Source: CBDHFQ01 sp965262565 (GTDB taxonomy: Bacteria > Bacteroidota > Bacteroidia > J057). From it: 64,000 nt of DNA. The stretch lies in NCBI GenBank assembly GCA_965262565.1, contig CBDHFQ010000025.1:142217-206216 (forward strand). Direction: 5' to 3'. Below the pieces are notes generated by a model that did no database searches, had not been told where the DNA came from, and saw only the letters and a program-made list of their open reading frames with translations. A program made the translations under genes and the position numbers. The stretch's first letter is position 1. Every line of letters begins with the position of its first letter. Shown here one piece after another: positions 61,846 to 64,000 of the stretch.

Positions 61846-63700
61846 TCACCTGATGGATAAATCGGATTTTCTCTTCCACTTTATTTGACATCACAAAAGG
61901 ATAAAGATCAGGCTGGCCCATGCTACGATTGAGGGTGTTCACAGCAAACATAACAGCCATGCTTTGATCCAGGATCACATTAAAATCCGATTGTTCATAA
62001 GGATTTACGGCATATGAAAGACTAATGGGTCCATGTTGCTGTACTTTGGGTAATAGGGAGACCCCAAAATAAAAGGCTGTTTCTAAGGTATCGGTTATAT
62101 GGAGGTAGTGTGCCCAACATTCAGCCCAATCTTCCCAGGGATGCATAGAAGCATACTTGCTGATATATTCCGTTTGCCAATGGGCAGTTGGGCCATGTTG
62201 ATAATACCGCTCCAAGGCTTCTTTATAGTCTATCCGCTCATCTCCGAACAACACTCGAAATGCCTCAGGCTGAGGCTCAATAAGTAAATCCCAATAATAA
62301 TGACCTATCTCATGCCTGAAATGCCCAATAAGCGTCCGATAACGCTCTTTTAACATATGTTTGGCACTTTCCCGATACACCGGATTGGCTTCTTTAATAT
62401 TTAGCGTGATAACTCCCTGCGCATGACCCGTCATGATAGGTTCATCATCTTCATCCAAATTTTTGTCAGACAAAAACTCAAATTCCAGTCCTCGATCTTC
62501 ATCTGTTGATTTGCTAATGATGGGTAATCCTAACCTAAGCAAGCTGTAAAAAAGCCGATGTTTAGCGTATTCAATCGTTCGCCATGCCGTCAAATTTTGC
62601 TCTTCATTTAGATTGGGGATCGTATTATTGAGTTGACATGCCACACAGAAGATCGATTCATTGTTCCCTGCCTGATCCGGGGATAAAAGCCAATTGCAAG
62701 CCTGATATTGCCGGTTATGACAAAATTGATAATACTGTTTCACGCCCAAATTCCCATGCTGGATAATTTCCCATTGATCCGAATCTATAAACCGTAAAGC
62801 GATCATCCGATTTTCTGTAGGCACATATCCAAGCGTTTCCCCACATTTTTCACAATAGGTGTTCTCAAAAAATACGGGGTTGAGACAGTTGGAACATTCA
62901 AATAATTTCATGAACAACTCAATCTTGTTAGGCGAACCATCCTTCATTAATGTAAGAGGCATGGCTCTTAGCGGATGTCGGAAACAAAAAAGGGAAAAGT
63001 TTTCTAATATCCGCAGAAAATTATCCCCACAAAATAAGTCATTTTTATCCTTACTTATTACGTCAAAAATTATGTAAGAATCGTCTGGATTGTTATTAAC
63101 GACATGATGAACAATGATTCCCCAAATATTACTTACTAGAGCAAAATCTATTGGGACAACACATCTATGCCGCCCTACAGTGATGGGGAATACTGAAGGA
63201 ACCTGATGATTGCTTAATGGAATAAAGTTGTAGTGAAAATTGAAATTATCTTTAGACTCGCAGATGGTTATCCACCCATTTCCTCCATAAGAGCCCAGGT
63301 GAATGGAGCGCATACTATCAAAAGGCCCTTTTTGAGTGAGCCTAAGCTTGAAACCCTTTTTATTACCATCGAGGGTGGGATAAATTCTCTTGGGGCTTCC
63401 CCGGGAATTATCAGGATGAAAGAATTGTCTATTTATCTGTAGAGTGGGAATATAGTTCGATGCTGTAGGAATAAGAAAAGGTGTATTCCTATGAGGATAC
63501 GACGTGTAGCTTCCCTGAGAAAACTGACAATTACTCCGTTCCCTTATATTGCTTCCATTTGTTTTACTGCTTACCAAACTAAACCCCCATAGAGATCCTA
63601 AAAGTCCCAAAAGAATAAACCTTGCTGTCAACCAACTTATATACCTCAGAAATAATTCTGCTGTAATTTTTGTTTTATGAGATAATTTAGGATTAGTCAT
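61832..63700 (-). CDS. Zinc-ribbon metallopeptidase fused to an unknown exported N-terminal region
   Basis: The frame has 622 codons. The C-terminal 359 residues from an internal Met (62911) form the usual start of a putative zinc-binding metallopeptidase: MKLFECSNCLNPVFFENTYC (zinc ribbon with two Cys pairs), a second Cys cluster (QFCHNRQYQACNW, IFCVACQ), and the active site HFRHEIGHYYWDLL (HExxH) followed by EDWAECWAHYLH. The first 263 residues have a membrane or signal segment (ARFILLGLLGSLWGFSL) and a beta-rich domain that I do not recognise. The two parts are in one frame without a stop. Translation may also begin at 62911. The zinc-ribbon family is normally cytosolic, so an exported fusion is odd. 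Confidence 0.75.
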   Translation of the reverse strand: MTNPKLSHKTKITAELFLRYISWLTARFILLGLLGSLWGFSLVSSKTNGSNIRERSNCQFSQGSYTSYPHRNTPFLIPTASNYIPTLQINRQFFHPDNSRGSPKRIYPTLDGNKKGFKLRLTQKGPFDSMRSIHLGSYGGNGWITICESKDNFNFHYNFIPLSNHQVPSVFPITVGRHRCVVPIDFALVSNIWGIIVHHVVNNNPDDSYIIFDVISKDKNDLFCGDNFLRILENFSLFCFRHPLRAMPLTLMKDGSPNKIELFMKLFECSNCLNPVFFENTYCEKCGETLGYVPTENRMIALRFIDSDQWEIIQHGNLGVKQYYQFCHNRQYQACNWLLSPDQAGNNESIFCVACQLNNTIPNLNEEQNLTAWRTIEYAKHRLFYSLLRLGLPIISKSTDEDRGLEFEFLSDKNLDEDDEPIMTGHAQGVITLNIKEANPVYRESAKHMLKERYRTLIGHFRHEIGHYYWDLLIEPQPEAFRVLFGDERIDYKEALERYYQHGPTAHWQTEYISKYASMHPWEDWAECWAHYLHITDTLETAFYFGVSLLPKVQQHGPISLSYAVNPYEQSDFNVILDQSMAVMFAVNTLNRSMGQPDLYPFVMSNKVEEKIRFIHQVIRSC

Positions 63701-64000
63701 AATAAGCTAGGCTGTCCTTTTAATTGATAGCCCTAATTACCGATAAGATTTATTATTTAAAATTCATATATTATAAATATTAAACATTGTGATATTTAAA
63801 TAGATGTTCTTCGGGAATAAAATATTTAAGGAAAGATAACATGATTATTATCTCGCTCAGGAGGAACATTAGGAAATTTATCACTAGAAATTACATGAAT
63901 TTATCATAGCAAGGATTCTGGTTCCTCTTCAAATACACTATATTTTACCATTGAACTGGGCTTATTACTTTAGGATGTTACTTCCCAACTGATTCGAGTT
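63701..64000. other. Intergenic region at the window end
   Basis: AT-rich, no coding frame on either strand that I would support. It should contain the promoter for the metallopeptidase frame. Confidence 0.4.

Overview
The window looks like chromosomal DNA of a free-living, AT-rich member of the Bacteroidota, probably marine or environmental and of the Saprospiria/Cytophagia type. The evidence is a TonB-dependent receptor with a carboxypeptidase-regulatory-like domain, a type IX secretion (NYPNPF) C-terminal domain, a LytS/LytTR pair, PadR plus FtsX-type permease genes, many lipoproteins, an XrtN exosortase with its VIT-domain substrate, and mostly TAA stops. I saw no rRNA, tRNA or CRISPR array. 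The reading was by eye; no database search was run.

Layout. 0-5 kb: a frameshifted JmjC/cupin-like gene cut by the window edge, an S41 peptidase, a solenoid-repeat protein, a small protein ending in Gly-Gly, a VOC protein, an isochorismatase-type hydrolase and a GNAT acetyltransferase. 5-12.4 kb (minus): a tripartite RND efflux operon whose TolC-like component carries an extra N-terminal solute-binding domain, ending with a MocA-like nucleotidyltransferase. 12.6-23.2 kb (minus): two adjacent sugar-metabolism operons. One holds a sugar isomerase, a PQQ aldose dehydrogenase fused to cytochrome c, and a TRAP transporter with a TakP-like binding protein. The other holds a Gfo/Idh/MocA dehydrogenase, an SDR and a Na+/solute symporter with a small partner. 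Together they suggest periplasmic oxidation of a sugar, uptake of the product and cytoplasmic reduction or oxidation. A Uma2-family gene sits between them.

23.5-31.4 kb: TonB receptor, a membrane AraC/TolB/TPR regulator, a Uma2 pseudogene with two Trp-to-amber changes, an exported enolase-superfamily enzyme and a lipoprotein. 31.7-39.1 kb (plus): LytS/LytTR regulators, a flavodoxin-like protein, exosortase XrtN with a fused EpsI-like tail, and the VIT/vWA protein carrying a PEP-type sorting tail. 39-42 kb (minus): FtsX-type permease under a PadR regulator with a perfect 12-bp palindrome at its start. 42.3-49.5 kb (minus): TPR protein, then a run of sulfatase, cytochrome c, [2Fe-2S] subunit and molybdopterin subunit of an isoquinoline-oxidoreductase-type enzyme.

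49.7-58.7 kb: a lipoprotein RidA homologue, a peroxiredoxin-like protein, a tandem pair of small membrane proteins (one broken), a yeast-type cytosine deaminase, a large phytase-esterase/GDPD chimera with a T9SS tail and a sulfatase with an altered active-site motif. 58.7-64 kb is a worn, accessory-looking stretch: a DUF262 remnant, three 57-bp tandem repeats, a broken small ORF, a PD-(D/E)XK transposase-family nuclease, a TspO-like membrane protein, degenerate repeats that resemble IS-end arrays, and a zinc-ribbon metallopeptidase fused to an unknown exported N-terminal region.
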